Assembly (NCBI RefSeq): GCF_000143415.4
Contig: NW_003314300.1
Span: 1,410,230 to 1,474,229, forward strand
DNA length: 64,000 bases
DNA from: Selaginella moellendorffii
Lineage: Eukaryota; Streptophyta; Lycopodiopsida; Selaginellales; Selaginellaceae
Direction: 5' to 3'
A program made the position numbers and the translations under genes. How positions within the stretch are numbered: position 1 is the first letter of the stretch; each line of letters starts with the position of its first letter. Of the stretch, positions 30,130 to 41,880 are shown piece after piece. The notes under the pieces are model-generated. The model saw nothing but the letters and a program-made list of their open reading frames with translations, searched no databases and was not told the origin of the DNA.

Positions 30130-33001
30130 ATGGCAGCAGCACATCAATTTCCAGAGGTAAGCAATCAATTCAATTTCATATTGATTCAAGAAAATCATTT
30201 AGGATCCCCCATGGCTTGATGAGGTGCAAAAATTCCATGAAAAGGATTATTTTTGTGTAGATGATTTAGATTAGAATTTGTCTAAATCAAATGAAACTAT
30301 AGCTCCTATTGTGTATATATTACAGAAGGATGTGAACAAATTTCTAGATGGTGAGAGGAGAAGGGGTGATGGAGTCGATTTTTCGCGATTTTCTAACAAA
30401 AATCGTGATCCTGGAGATTTGAAACGACCCAAAAACACAAGCTTTTTATCATTAATCAGGTATATCTTTTTAACAAAATATAATTACTAACTTCTTGATA
30501 TAGGTATTGGTATGAATATGGAAAACAAGATGCTCGTGAAACATCCTCTATTATGATTGCTGAATCTACACCAAAGTCAGGACATGGAAGTAGACCGGGT
30601 CGAAGTTCTAATAAGCGGGGCTGCCTTTGCAATTTTTTGGTCAAACAGTTTTACAAATGGCCTGATTATGTTCAAATTACATATTATCATAGAGAGCATT
30701 GTGATAAGAATGGGATTCCTTGTCATAGTCAACTTGATCCGACTGGAGGAAAGCCATTATTTCCTCAGAAGCTTTCAGCAGATATTCGACATTGGGTGAT
30801 TCATATGATTCAGCAGGATTTCACATCAAATCAGATTTATAATGAGCATATACAGATTGTGGGAAGGAACAAGTCAGCTGGTGAACCTCCTCATCGAGAT
30901 GATTTTCTAACTATGCAGGATATCAACAATTTGCATAGGAAGTATTCGCTTTCAACTTATCGATTACATGAGAATGACGCATAGAGTGTACGTATTTGGA
31001 AGAACACAAATCCCGAGAAAGTATTTTTCTATCAGGAAGGTGATCGAGGTAAATATTGTTTTACTATTGGGATCCAGACAACTTGGCAACTACAAAAGAT
31101 GGTGAACTTTTCAAATAATAATTTATTGAGTCTTGATGCAACTTTTGGAACTAATCACTATAAGGTAAAATTTTCATTCAGTTTTAAGTAATTAATACTT
31201 AATAATTTACAGTTCCCGTTATACACCATGCTTGCTTTTGATTATCATGGAAATGGTATTCCAATTGCATGAGTTTTAACTTCTAGTGAAAAAGGAGAAC
31301 ATATGAAGAATTGGATGATAGCTCTTAAAAAGCGAGTTTTAGAACACATGCCAAATTGAAAACCATGGGTGATAATGATTGATGATGCTGAAGCAGAGAT
31401 TAATGCTATAAGGTAATTGATTTGATATGAAATAATTTAATTGTTTTCTTCTATATAGAGCTACATTTGATTATCAAATTCTATTATGTATTTGGCATGT
31501 AAGGAGGAATTGGCTCAAATATATTATTCGTAAGGTGAAATCTTGGGATATTAGGATGGAAATATGGAAATGCCTCCAAAATATTATGTATCATTCAATT
31601 CATGCAGCTTTTCATGATGATAATATTATGCGAGCTGAGATTAAACAACTTATTGAACATTTTGAGGTGAATTTTCAAAATGAAGTAGCCTTTATCAAGT
31701 ATTTTCAAGATGAATGGAAGGACAAAGTTGGTAAGTGAATCAATAATTTAATTTTTATAATTTATTTTAATTTATATTTGATAGATATGTGGGTTGTTGC
31801 TGCTCAAAATTTGCCTCATGCTAACAAGGAGATAAATAATTCGATTGAGGCATTCCATGCAAATATGAAAGCTATACTCTCGTCCGAAAAAAAACATGCT
31901 CGCAATCGAAGGATGGATTGGGCAATTCATCAACTTACTACTAAGGTTCATGTGAGGTACTGGTTTACTAGTTATTGCAAAGATCATGGTTTTATCCGAA
32001 ACCATGCATATGAAAAACTAATCGATAGTGCGATTGTTAAAGCAAGAAATATTAACAACTCTCAAGTAAAATTCGATAAGGACAATACTCACAAATCCTA
32101 TGTACAATCCTCTTGAGATCCAATTATATAGTATTTTGTTGTCAGAGGTGAAGGACACAGTGATTGGGCTTTTTTGACTTGGTGTAATTATCCGTGGGCA
32201 ACCAAAGGAAACTTTTGCAAACATCAAGCAAAAGTTATCATGTTAAAACAAGGAGAAAAATTAATTGGACTACAACTAGTTATGAGGTTCAACCATCACA
32301 ATCGTATGCAATCTTAGAACCTGGGCTAGATGATTTATTTTATCGTCATCAAGATTTTGAAGCACTTGACTTGGAAGCTATGACAGAGGTAATTCACTTA
32401 TAAATTAAAATTTTGAAATACTTATAAAAATTTGAGCAGGAAAACATCCATCAAGATGTTTATTATGAGCAAGAAATTCAGTTGGAGACTACATTAGAGG
32501 TAAACTAACATATTTTATATACTAATATATATGAATATTGAGCAGGAAGATATCCATCAAAATATACAGCATCAACAAGAAATTTAGCTAAGGACTATTA
32601 TAGAGGTAATTTACACTAAGTAAATTTTAAATATTGATATGAACTTTAAACAGGAAGATATCACTCCATCAAAAGTTACAAAAGCAACATTACAACAAAA
32701 GATGATGGATATCTTACAAGATTTTCCTGATGAAAAAGTTTTTTTATCTATGGTTGACAACGATTTAGAAATGATATAGCAGAAGGTTGCAACTTTTAAA
32801 GCTAGGCCAGCATCTTGCAACAGAATTTCAACAGCGTGTTGATAGTTATAATACATCCTTGAAGCGAGCAAAACCTTTGGTGGAAAGAATTACAGGCAAA
32901 AGAAAAGCTTCGAGTAGTCCAGAAGTAACCCCTTTTACTAGGCAGAGGAAAACAAGAAAGAAAAGCTCTTTAAACGAAAAACTCAATCTTAGCAAAGAAT
33001 A
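30130..33001 (+). pseudogene. MULE transposase, several in-frame stops
   Basis: Reading from ATG 30130 (exon MAAAHQFPE, intron, then DPPWLDEVQKF) the frame carries a FAR1-like zinc region ('KRGCLCNFLVKQFYKWPDYV', 'YYHREHCDKNG'), the DDE transposase core ('LLSLDATFGTNHYK', 'FDYHGNGIPIA', 'VIMIDDAEAEINAI', 'LCIWHVRRNW'), 'INNSIEAFHANMK', and a SWIM-like tail ('WCNYPWATKGNFCKH'). TAG or TGA codons interrupt it at least five times, several where relatives have Trp, so it is dead. Small introns of 45-65 bp seem present as in host genes. Confidence 0.85.
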
Positions 33002-33139
33002 AATAAAAAAACAAACTCTTTATATACTTACATTGCATATATTTAAATTAGTGAGAAGATTTCATAAGTTTACCACTCCTAATGGTCATCCATGACACTC
33101 ATTGGGCACGTAAAGCACGTAGAAAGGCGTCCACGCGCG

Positions 33140-33428
33140 CGCTGATTGAAATTTGGCTAAGTGTTGGGGCTGTGGCCACGTGGAAGTAATTTTAGGGCGC
33201 ACGCTGGGCGCGGGCGGACGTGCGGGGGCGGGTGGGAGTGCGGGCGGGAGCCGTGAGGGCGAGCGGGCGGGCGGGAGCCGCGGGCGGGCGATAGCCGCGG
33301 GCGGGAGTGCGCAGCGGCGACGGACGGGAGAGGGAGTGCGCTGGAGATAAAACAAAAAGGAGGGCTGTGCCACGTCATCGCCAGGTAAGCGGAGAGAGAG
33401 TGAATCAGGATGGTGTTTAACGGGAGGC
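33140..33428 (-). repeat. Right TIR of the MULE
   Basis: Its reverse complement begins GCCTCCCGTTAAACACC and matches the left TIR over almost its entire length, with length variation in the GC-rich core. Confidence 0.93.
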
Positions 33429-33492
33429 TTTCTTTACCCTTACGGTTCTTCTTTTAACTCTGTTTTTAGGGTTCTTCCGCAGGGATTATAGG

Positions 33493-34851
33493 ATGCTCCG
33501 GCGATGGGCCGCAGCCGCGGCATCCAGGACTAGAGCGCGATTGATCGCTGCCGGGAAGCTCGAAGAAGACGAGGAGGATGACGATGCAGGGAATGCGCGG
33601 AAGAAGAGCCGTGGCGAGGAATTCCGGGAGCTTCAGGAGTTTCTCAGGATCATCGATGCCAGGGACGAGCCATTCGATGTGGATTCCTATCAGCACGTCT
33701 TGCAGCTGTGCACGCGGCTGCGCGCCATGGCCGAGGGCGCCAGGGTCCACGATCACATCCGGCGGAGCCGGATGGAGGCCGAGCGGTTCGTCGGCAACGA
33801 TCTCGTCTTCATGTACGCGGCATTTGGCAATCCAGGCGAGGCACGCCGGATCTTCGATGGCCTCGGCAGCCACAACATCCTCTCCTTCACCGCGATCATG
33901 CGCGCCTATGTCACGGCCGGGGATCCAGACGAGGCGCTCAAGATTCTCCACCTCGCGCGGCTCAAGGCGTTCAAGGCCGATCCGCCGATGCTCGCCATGG
34001 CCGTGGAGGCCGCTGGGATGAAGCGCGATCTCTCCCTGGGGCGATTCTTCCACGACACGATCCGGCGCTGCGGGTATGATCTTGACGCCGGGGTTGCGAT
34101 CTCGCTCATCGGGATGTATTCCAATTGCGGCGAGATCGAGGCCGCCGTCCAGGCGTTCGATCGCGTCAAGAGATTTTACAGGGTCTTGGTGTGGAACGCT
34201 TGCCTCGAGGCGTTTGCCAAGAACGGGGATCTATCGCGGGCGCTGGGGATGTTTCGAGTGATGATCTTGGAGGGAATGCCGCTTAATCCTTCAAGCTTCC
34301 GGATTGCGCTTGGAATCTGCCGCAGCGCGGAGGATTTGTCGATCGGGAGGTTGATCCACTCGTGCGCTAGCAGCAGCAGCCGTGATCTCCGCCTCGATCT
34401 GGCAGTGGAGCTCGTGAGGATGTATGGAATTCGCTGTGGATCTCTCGACGAAGCGGTGGAAATCTTCCAGAGGATCCATAAGAAGGATCTCCAGGCCTGG
34501 AACGCGATGAACCGGGCTTATCTCACGCACGGCCACCGGATCAAGGCGCTCGAGGGATTCACGCGGATGTGCTTGAGCAAGATCGTCCCGGACAGAGAGA
34601 GTTTCCTCCTGGCGCTGGATTCCAGCCCCGGGCTCAAGGATTGCAAGATGATCCACGCGTTGCTGGTGAGGAACCGGGTGGAAATCTCCGACGCCATCCG
34701 CGAGAAGCTGGTTGCCGCGTATGGATCGAGCCGGCCGGGGCGAGATGGGCAGAGGGCGATGGCGAAGATCCACGAGAGAATCCTTGGCTGGGACAGGGAG
34801 AAGCGCGAGGAGGAGAGCTACGTCTTTAGCTTCTTCGACTTCCAGGACTAA
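33493..34851 (+). CDS. PLS-class PPR protein without DYW domain
   Basis: Single exon, 452 aa. The N-terminus (MLRRWAAAAASRTRARLIAA) is Arg/Ala-rich with no acidic residue, a typical organellar presequence. Then come degenerate 35-residue repeats: 'VDSYQHVLQLCTRLRAMAEG', 'VGNDLVFMYAAFGNPGEARR', 'ILSFTAIMRAYVTAGDPDEA', 'VAISLIGMYSNCGEIEAAVQ', 'VLVWNACLEAFAKNGDLSRA', 'LQAWNAMNRAYLTHG'. PPR repeats bind RNA one base each in mitochondria or plastids. It stops before E and DYW motifs, unlike its two neighbours, so any editing role would need a DYW partner. A broken copy of its 5' end lies at 22475. Confidence 0.9.
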   Translation: MLRRWAAAAASRTRARLIAAGKLEEDEEDDDAGNARKKSRGEEFRELQEFLRIIDARDEPFDVDSYQHVLQLCTRLRAMAEGARVHDHIRRSRMEAERFVGNDLVFMYAAFGNPGEARRIFDGLGSHNILSFTAIMRAYVTAGDPDEALKILHLARLKAFKADPPMLAMAVEAAGMKRDLSLGRFFHDTIRRCGYDLDAGVAISLIGMYSNCGEIEAAVQAFDRVKRFYRVLVWNACLEAFAKNGDLSRALGMFRVMILEGMPLNPSSFRIALGICRSAEDLSIGRLIHSCASSSSRDLRLDLAVELVRMYGIRCGSLDEAVEIFQRIHKKDLQAWNAMNRAYLTHGHRIKALEGFTRMCLSKIVPDRESFLLALDSSPGLKDCKMIHALLVRNRVEISDAIREKLVAAYGSSRPGRDGQRAMAKIHERILGWDREKREEESYVFSFFDFQD

Positions 34852-34928
34852 GTCTCGGGCGGTCAGGGGTTCGAATCGCCAGGAGCGGGGCCAGGGTTTA
34901 TGAAGAACCCTAAGGGTTTTTCCTCGCG

Positions 34929-37090
34929 ATGAAACGAGCGCGATCGATTGCTGCTGGGCTGCTGGGTAAGATCACGAGACTCCAATTGGGCTGCATTGTT
35001 ACTGATTCCTCTTTCCAGGGCGATTTCTCCGGCAGTGCCAGCAGCAGCAGGGATCGAGAGGGGTCTCGACTAGGCCAGAAATTCTCTCTAGTCCACCGAT
35101 CTCGACTTTTCTTCCTGGAGTGAAGTATGGCACCGCGAATGTCCTGGCGGAGCAGTACAGGATCCAGTCCCAGATCGCGGGAAGCAAGCTGGATCATCTG
35201 GGTGATCGACTGGAGGCGTTTCTTCGAGCTCCAAGCAGCGATGTGGTCTCCTGGACGAAAATTCTGGCGGCTTGCAACGAGCACAGGGACTACATTGGAG
35301 CTCTGGACCTCTTCGATCGGATGCGCGAGCAAGGCGTGGTGCCGGACAGGATTTGCTTTGTGACGGTGCTTGACTCGGTGATCGGGCTGGGAGATATCGC
35401 GCAGGGGAAGAGAATCCACTCGATGGTACTGGATCGCGAGCTCGAGAGAGATTCGATGATCGGGACCGCGGTGGTGAAGATGTACGCCAGGATCGGAAGC
35501 ATCCAGGACGCTTGCCGGGCGTTTGATCGGATCGACCAGCCGGGAGTGGCGGCATGGACTGTTCTAATTGGAGCTTACTGCCGGCTGGGGAGCTTCAACA
35601 GCGTGATGCAAATCCTGGAGAGGATGGAAGCCGAGGGAGTGAAGCCCAACGAGGTGACGTTCATCACCATCCTGGATACTTGCAAGAACCTCGCGCTGGA
35701 AGATGGCAAGAAGATCCAGGCGCTGGCGAGCGAGCAGCAGCAGCGCAGCCTAGACGCCAGCGCCAGGATCGGCACTGCAGTGATCGGGATGTTCTCGCGG
35801 TTCTCGAGCATGATCCTGGCGAGGGAGGCGTTCGACAAGATCTCGCAGAAGAGCGTCGCGGCGTACACTGCGATGATCGCCGGCTACGCGAACAACAAGC
35901 AGCCGAGGGAGGCGCTGGCGATCTTCCAGGAGATGATCCGGAGGAGGGTGGCGGCGGACAATCTCGTTCTCGCGGTGGCGATCAGCGCCTGCGCGAGCAT
36001 CCCCGATCTGGAGGAAGGGAAAGCTCTTCACTGCTCGGCGATGGATCTTGGCCTCCACCGCGACGACGTTGTGAGGACCGCGCTGGTGGACATGTACTCG
36101 CGGTGTGGATCCATGGAGGACGCGAGCGCGGTGTTTGGCGAGATCGAGAGGCCGGATACAATAGCGTGGTCGGCGATGATCGCCGCGCTGGGGCGGCACG
36201 GCGATCCTCGCGGCGCGGTGGCGATGGCGGCGAGGATGCAGCAGGATGGGTGGCGGCCCACCGGCGCGACGATGGTGGGCGTGCTGGCGGCGTGCGCGCA
36301 CGCCGGGATGATGGAGGAGGCGGTGAAGTTCTTCGTGGATATGGCGGTGGATCACGGGCTGGCGCGCGAGAGGGAGCACTTTGGCTGCCTGGCGGACGCG
36401 CTGGGGAGGAGAGGAGAGCTCGCGCTGGCGGAGGAGCTCATCCGGGCGATGGCGGCGGAGGAGTGGGACGAGAGGATCTGGCACTCGCTGCTGGGGAATT
36501 GCCGGAGCTACAACGACATGGAGCGCGCGAATCGCTGCGCGGACGTGATCATGCGGCTGGATCCAAAGACTGATCCTCTGGGCGTTGGCGGGATGATCAC
36601 TGGCGGAAGAGCTCCCGCGAGGTGGGAGGATGCCAAGCGAGTGAGGAAGCTCATCGCGGCGAGGGCGATCAAGAAGGAGCCCGGGAAGAGCATGATCAGC
36701 GTCAAGAACAACGTTCGTGGCTTCGTCGCGGGCGATCGATCGCATCCTCACACCAAGGAAACGTATGAGGAGGTCCACAGGCTCACCGATCTGATCAAGA
36801 AGGAGGGATACATCCCCGACACGAGGTATGTTCTTCACGATGTTCCGGAGGATCAGAAGGAGAGATTGCTGTGGTATCACTCCGAGAGGCTGGCGATCGC
36901 GTATGGCTCGATCACGACGCCGCCAGGGACGGCGCTGAGGATCATCAAGAACTTGCGAGTTTGCGGCGATTGTCACACTGCGACGAAGCTCTTTGCGAAA
37001 GTGATGCAGCGGGAGATCATCGTGAGGGATAACAGGAGGTTTCATCACTTTGCAAAGGATGGCACGTGTTCTTGTGGAGATTATTGGTAG
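34929..37090 (+). CDS. PLS-DYW PPR protein, organellar RNA editing factor
   Basis: Two exons, 34929-34965 and 35019-37090, with a 53-bp intron after codon 12 (phase 1); 702 aa. The first exon supplies the start of a basic presequence ([18 protein letters not shown]), so I prefer it to internal starts. About twelve PPR repeats ('[20 protein letters not shown]', '[20 protein letters not shown]', '[20 protein letters not shown]') are followed by E/E+ and a DYW deaminase domain: '[11 protein letters not shown]' (HxE), 'CGDCHTATK' (CxxCH) and the terminal 'CSCGDYW'. All zinc and catalytic residues are present. DYW proteins convert C to U in organelle RNA (established). Tandem paralog of the next gene. 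Confidence 0.92.
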
Positions 37091-37218
37091 CCTAAAGGTT
37101 ATAAGATCTTTCTATTTGAAACTCCCACCTAGGGTATATCTTTATCGCATAAACCCTAAAACGCCGCGTTCCAGGGTTTTAGGCGAGGGTTTTAGTCGCG
37201 AGAGAGGGCGCCCGGGCA

Positions 37219-39785
37219 ATGAGGCAGGCGCGCGGCGCGATCAGGGCTGGCTTGCGAGGTATGTGCGCCGCTAGAGCTTGTAGCGCATTATCCAGGTTTT
37301 CTTGCCGGGATTGTGATGGAAATAGGCGGTGCGGGCAATGCCTGCTGCTGCCAGGGTCGATTGGCATGGATTTCGAGGTCTAGAGGATGGCCAGTGTCGC
37401 ATTCTAGCGGAATGAAGCAGCATTTGCTTGTAGATCTTCCATTTCTAGCGTTTCTTACCGTGGGCACACGGATTTCCTTTGCTTGCTCTACTATTTTGAT
37501 TTCCTTTGCTTGCTCTACCACTTTGATTTCCTTGCGTGCTCTACCATTTTGATTTCCTTTGCTTGCCCGTTTTGATTTCGTTTGCTTGCTCTACCATTTT
37601 GATTCTGTGCTACCATCTTCTAGAAGTTCTCTAGATTTTTCAAGTTCTAAACGTTGGTGTTCTTCGTTTGGATTTTCCAGGATGGCGCCAGTGTATGCAA
37701 GTCCAATCTCCATTCCAGCAGACGATCAGGCAGGCCAGCGCCGTGGCTGTTCCAGCCTACACTCCTCCGCCCTTGCCGACCGTCAGGCAAGTCAGTGGAG
37801 TGCCGCCGCCAGTTTACACTCCACACACGGCTCCCATTCCTCCGGGGATGTGGGGGAAGTTCTTCATCATCCCCCGGCACATCTCCGAGGAGCCCGCGGG
37901 TCGCAAGCTTGCAGAACTTGGAAGTAAGATCGACGCGTTCTTAAAACTTCCCAACAAGGACGTTGCGGCCTGGGCACAGATTCTAGCAGCTTGCACCGAG
38001 CACCAGGAATACGTTGACACTCTCGACCTCTTCTACTACATGAGGAGAGAGTCCGTGGTTCCGGACAAGGCTTCTCTGCTCGCTGCAATGGAAGCTGCGG
38101 TGGGACTGGGTGATGGCGCGGAGGCGAGAAAAGTCCACTCGCTCCTCGTCGATGGTGGTTTCGACTCGGATCCAGAAGTCAAGTTTGCGGTGATGAGAAT
38201 GTATGCAAAAGTTGGCAGCATCCAGGAGGCATGCAATGCTTTCGACAAGATCGAGAATCCAGACGTGAAGGCTTGGACGACGATGCTCGAGGCCTACTGC
38301 CGGCTCGGGAAGTATAACGCGGTGCTCCAGATCTTAGATGTGATGGCCAAGGAAGGAGCGCCGCCGGACGAGGATACTTACGTTCTCGTCGCTCAGAAAT
38401 CCAGGAACATTACAGTGGATGAAGCCAAGAAGCTCCAGAGGCTAGTCGAGGAGAAGATTGGGCTGAGCGCCAAAGTCGGGACCGCGATCATCAACATGTT
38501 CGCGGAGAAGTTTGGAAGTATGATCCTTGCTCGGGTGTGCTACGACGCGATCGAGGACAAGAAGGTGTCCGTGTTCTCGGCAATGATGAAGGGATACCTG
38601 GCTCTCAACCAGTATAGGGACGCGATCGACATTGCTCACGACATGCTGGAAAAGGGGGTGGAGCCTGACGTGTTCGCTCTCGGCTATGGCCTCACGGCCT
38701 GTGCCGGAGCGCGAGAGGTGGAAGAAGGCAAAGCTCTGCACTACACGGCTATGGAGTACGACAAGCACGAGGACATCTTCGTGAAGAACGCGATGGTTAA
38801 CATGTACTCTCGCTGCGACTGCCTGGACGAGACCAAGTTGGCGTTTGAATCATCGGAAGAGCACGACGTCGCGGCCTGGTCCGCGATGATTGGAATCCTG
38901 GGAATGAAGGACGAGAGCGATCGAGCGCTCAAGCTGGCCAGGATGATGCAGCAGGACGGGGTGATGCCGGACAAAGTTACGTTCGTGGACATCCTCACGG
39001 CGTGTGCTTACGGTGGTCACCTCCAGGAAGCTGGCCGCTACTTCAAGGACATGAAGTTCGACTATGGACTGGTCCCGGAGATGGAGCACTACGTCGCTCT
39101 GGTGGACACGGTTGCGAGGAAAGGCTACCTCCAGGAGGCCGAAGACCTGATCCGGATGGTGCCGCTCCAGGTGAACGAGATCATCTGGTTCGCGCTGCTC
39201 GAGTGCTGCAAGTCCCAGAACGATGCTCCGCGGACGCAGCGCGTGGGCGAGATCATCATGAAGATCAACAACAAGCTTGATCCGCTGGGAACCGGAGCTC
39301 ACAGGGTGGCGGCGAGATGGGAGGAGGCCAAGCGCGTGAGGAAGCTCATGACGGACAGGGGGATCAAGAAAGAGCCCGGCAAGAGTATGATCAGCATCAA
39401 GAACACGGTGCATGGGTTCGTGGCCGGCGATCGCTCGCACCCGCACACGAGGGAGATTTACGCCGAGGTGGACAGGATCACCGCGCTGATCAAGAAGGAT
39501 GGATACATCCCCGACACGAGATACGTTCTTCACGACGTTCCAGAGGACAAGAAGGAGAGGCTGCTGTGGTACCACAGCGAGAGGCTGGCGATGGCTTACG
39601 GACACATGAACACGCCGCCGGGGCAGCCACTGAGAGTGATCAAGAACTTGCGAGTGTGTGGAGACTGCCACACCGCGTCCAAGCTCTACGCCAAGGTTAT
39701 GCAACGAGAGATCATCGTGCGAGATAACCGGCGGTTCCACCACTTTGCCAAGGATGGGACGTGCTCCTGCGGTGACTACTGGTGA
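37219..39785 (+). CDS. PLS-DYW PPR protein, tandem paralog
   Basis: Two exons, 37219-37258 and 37681-39785; the phase-1 intron is at the same place as in the upstream paralog but 422 bp long and filled with a T-rich tandem repeat; 714 aa. Presequence MRQARGAIRAGLR plus a Pro/Val-rich linker, then PPR repeats ('VAAWAQILAACTEHQEYVDT', 'VFSAMMKGYLALNQYRDAID', 'VAAWSAMIGILGMKDESDRA'), E/E+ and a complete DYW domain ('YHSERLAMAYG', 'CGDCHTASK', 'CSCGDYW'). The E/DYW part is nearly identical to that of the neighbour while the repeats differ, as expected when target specificity diverges. Confidence 0.92.
37466..37610 (+). repeat. Tandem repeat inside the PPR first intron
   Basis: Four to five imperfect copies of a roughly 30-bp unit, TTTGATTTCCTTTGCTTGCT plus CTACCAT. 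Located between donor 37259 and acceptor 37680; pyrimidine-rich. Confidence 0.8.
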
Positions 39786-40127
39786 TCCATGGATCAACTT
39801 CGTCCAAGACTGTAGGTAAAAGTCTCTCTTTTCTTCGTTGTTCTTGACATATTCATTCGCTTTCTTCTAACTTCGCGTCTTTTTGTTTCGCAGTAAGGCA
39901 ATTCTGCGCTAGCTCGCAATAAACTGGCCAGTGATAGAGAGCTTTCATAGAGAGACTTTAGCTAGTTATAGTACTGTGTAGGAAAACAGGACTTAAATTC
40001 AAAGTGGTGTTTTTTCAGGTAAGTTGATGGTCGCTCATGTCAAAACGCTCAAGAGCTTGAGTTTTCCCGAGAGGATGTGATGGTGCTTGCTACTGAGAGT
40101 TTTGAGATTTTCCTCATACTTGTTTTC
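39786..40127. other. Convergent intergenic region
   Basis: 3' flanks of the PPR gene (plus) and TRAP-beta (minus). No gene seen. Confidence 0.6.
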
Positions 40128-41193
40128 TTACCGGCGCTTCTTGCTCTTGGGCTTTTTGGAGCTGGAAGGAGCCACCATCAGGTACACGAAGATCCCCACG
40201 ATGGAAAGCACCGACACAAGAGGGCCGTATTTCAACGCGATGTTCTGGACGGGAAGAAGTAAGGTGTTAGAAAAGCTCCAGAGGAACGGAAGAAATCTAC
40301 CTTGATCTGCGTGTGAGATTGTTGTACGGGAGACAATCGCAAGTAAGCAGTACTTTAGTAGCAGAGGACGAGGACCAGAAAAGCTTTAAAAACTTACGAA
40401 ATCGTATTTGATCCCACTTGGTTTGTCGGAGAGAGTGTCCAGCGGCGGCAGTGGAGTAGACCATGCTTCCTGATTGATTGATCATCACAATGTACAAACC
40501 ATCACGACGACGAAAATTCCAAGACAACGAATGCTCTCGAAGTTATCATCTCTAGAACACGTACCTGTAGCGCTGATTTGGCCGCCACGCGATACTTCAC
40601 GACCGCGGGAGCGGCTTGGAACGAACCCTTGGTTTTGGGCTCCAAGACAAACGAATGCTGCAGGGACTTTCCACTGCAAAACAGTGTAAGTTCCACAAAA
40701 GACTTCCAAGAAAAACCATTGAAACTTACACTTCTAGCTTCTCCCATGCTGTGGATGTGTCCCCGGACACGACATTGAAGTAAGAACTGGGCCACGAATC
40801 GTCGATCAAGCTCACATCATACGCTGTGCTGCAAACATTCCAATCGTAAGAATTTGGATAGCGATCAAACTCTATCCCAGGGCAGAGAATTTCTATCAAT
40901 CAGTGCAAGAAAGCAACAAAGTCATGCAATTCAATCCAGCCAGATCGAAAATATTGCTCAAAGTCGAGCAATCCCAGGCCGATTCCTCCAACCTAGCTCA
41001 AGATTTTTCTTACTTACGTGGATCCCGCGTTGTGAACGACGAGCGAGACAGTGATGCGCTCCGATCCAGGCTTCAATCGCTTGATCTGCACCTCCTTGTG
41101 CAGGAGAAGGAACGCACCACTGCCGGCATCCGCGAGCGCTCCCACGGCGCCGAGTAGCGCCACGAATGCGAAGACGAGCGCCGCTCCAGCCAT
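40128..41193 (-). CDS. SSR2: Translocon-associated protein subunit beta (TRAP-beta/SSR2)
   Basis: Five exons: 41193-41018, 40828-40730, 40673-40565, 40469-40398 and 40244-40128, phases consistent; 190 aa. TRAP-beta is a single-pass ER protein of the complex beside Sec61 that helps nascent chains enter. Seen here: signal peptide (MAGAALVFAFVALLGAVGAL), the conserved beta-sandwich ('GSERITVSLVVHNAGS', 'TAYDVSLIDDSWP', 'PAVVKYRVAAKSALQEAWST', 'PLPPLDTLSD'), a C-terminal membrane helix ('YGPLVSVLSIVGIFVYLMV') and a short basic cytosolic tail (KKPKSKKRR). All features expected of the plant family are present. Confidence 0.93.
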
Positions 41194-41880
41194 AGCTTAG
41201 CTCGTCACAGTCAACAAACCCCTAAACTCTCTCGGAGCCCTAAGAACTGCCGGGATCCCAGCCGTTCGCTATTCAACGCTCAGGATTGGGCTTCCGTTAA
41301 GTCTATTTTATGTTTAATCTTAAATAAAACACCCCTCCAATTTTCCCGGACTCCGATTTTAGATACTTGGAGACACGGACGGCTGCGATCTGCCCATCCG
41401 CGCATCTGGCTGACACGTGTCAGTTACCAACGTTAATGTTTGTGCCCGCTCGGGCAGCCCAGGGCGTGGGAGGAGATTTTTGACGGGTTCTTTTATTTTA
41501 CGGGCAGCGCGGGCAGCTTCGTCTTCCTCCTCCCGGCTATGGCGTCGCGGGCCTTGTAGCTCAAATCCTCCCTTTTCTCCCCATCCGCGCGTTAGATCTC
41601 GGTTTTTTCCTCGCATTTGGCAGCTCGGGAGGCCGCGAGTGGTAGGGTTTAGTGAGGGTTTTGCTTCGGCGGCTATGGCTACACTGGATTGCTACTCTTC
41701 GTCTTCTCTTTGTTCCTCGTCGTCTTTGTTCCTCTTCGTGGCTTCGTGTTTCCTTGCTGAATGGCGCTTGAATTGAAAGACTGTTTCTCTCCTGACGATC
41801 CCGGTTCTTTGCAGGCCAGAAAGAAAAACATTCCTTCCTTAGATCTCTCTTTTGTGTTCTTCTAGCAGCGATTCGTTTCC
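41194..41880. other. Divergent promoter region
   Basis: 687 bp between the TRAP-beta start codon (minus) and the acidic protein start codon (plus). GC-rich around 41450-41560. No gene supported; open stretches look accidental. Confidence 0.55.

Larger units (their letters stand above)
29765..33428 (+). mobile_element. Mutator-like element (MULE) with long TIRs
   Basis: 3664 bp bounded by terminal inverted repeats of 286 and 289 bp and a perfect 9-bp target duplication TTTCTTTAC (29756-29764 and 33429-33437), the size typical of Mutator transposons. It encodes one decayed MULE transposase and stands about 60 bp upstream of the first PPR gene, inside its leader. Confidence 0.93.

Noticed and set aside
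34858-34905. GGTTCGAATC, a tRNA B-box-like sequence
   Set aside because: The flanks do not pair as a T-arm and no A-box or cloverleaf is found upstream; it lies just after a PPR stop codon.
35750-37048. Minus-strand open frame of 432 codons
   Set aside because: Antisense to the DYW-PPR gene; GC-rich coding sequence often leaves open antisense frames. Composition is Arg/His-rich with no domain.
38850-39797. Minus-strand open frame of 315 codons
   Set aside because: Antisense of the second DYW-PPR gene, same reasoning; the conserved DYW residues are on the plus strand.
41417-41776. Open frame upstream of the acidic protein gene
   Set aside because: Low-complexity Ser/Arg translation, no splice link to the following exons; treated as leader or promoter.
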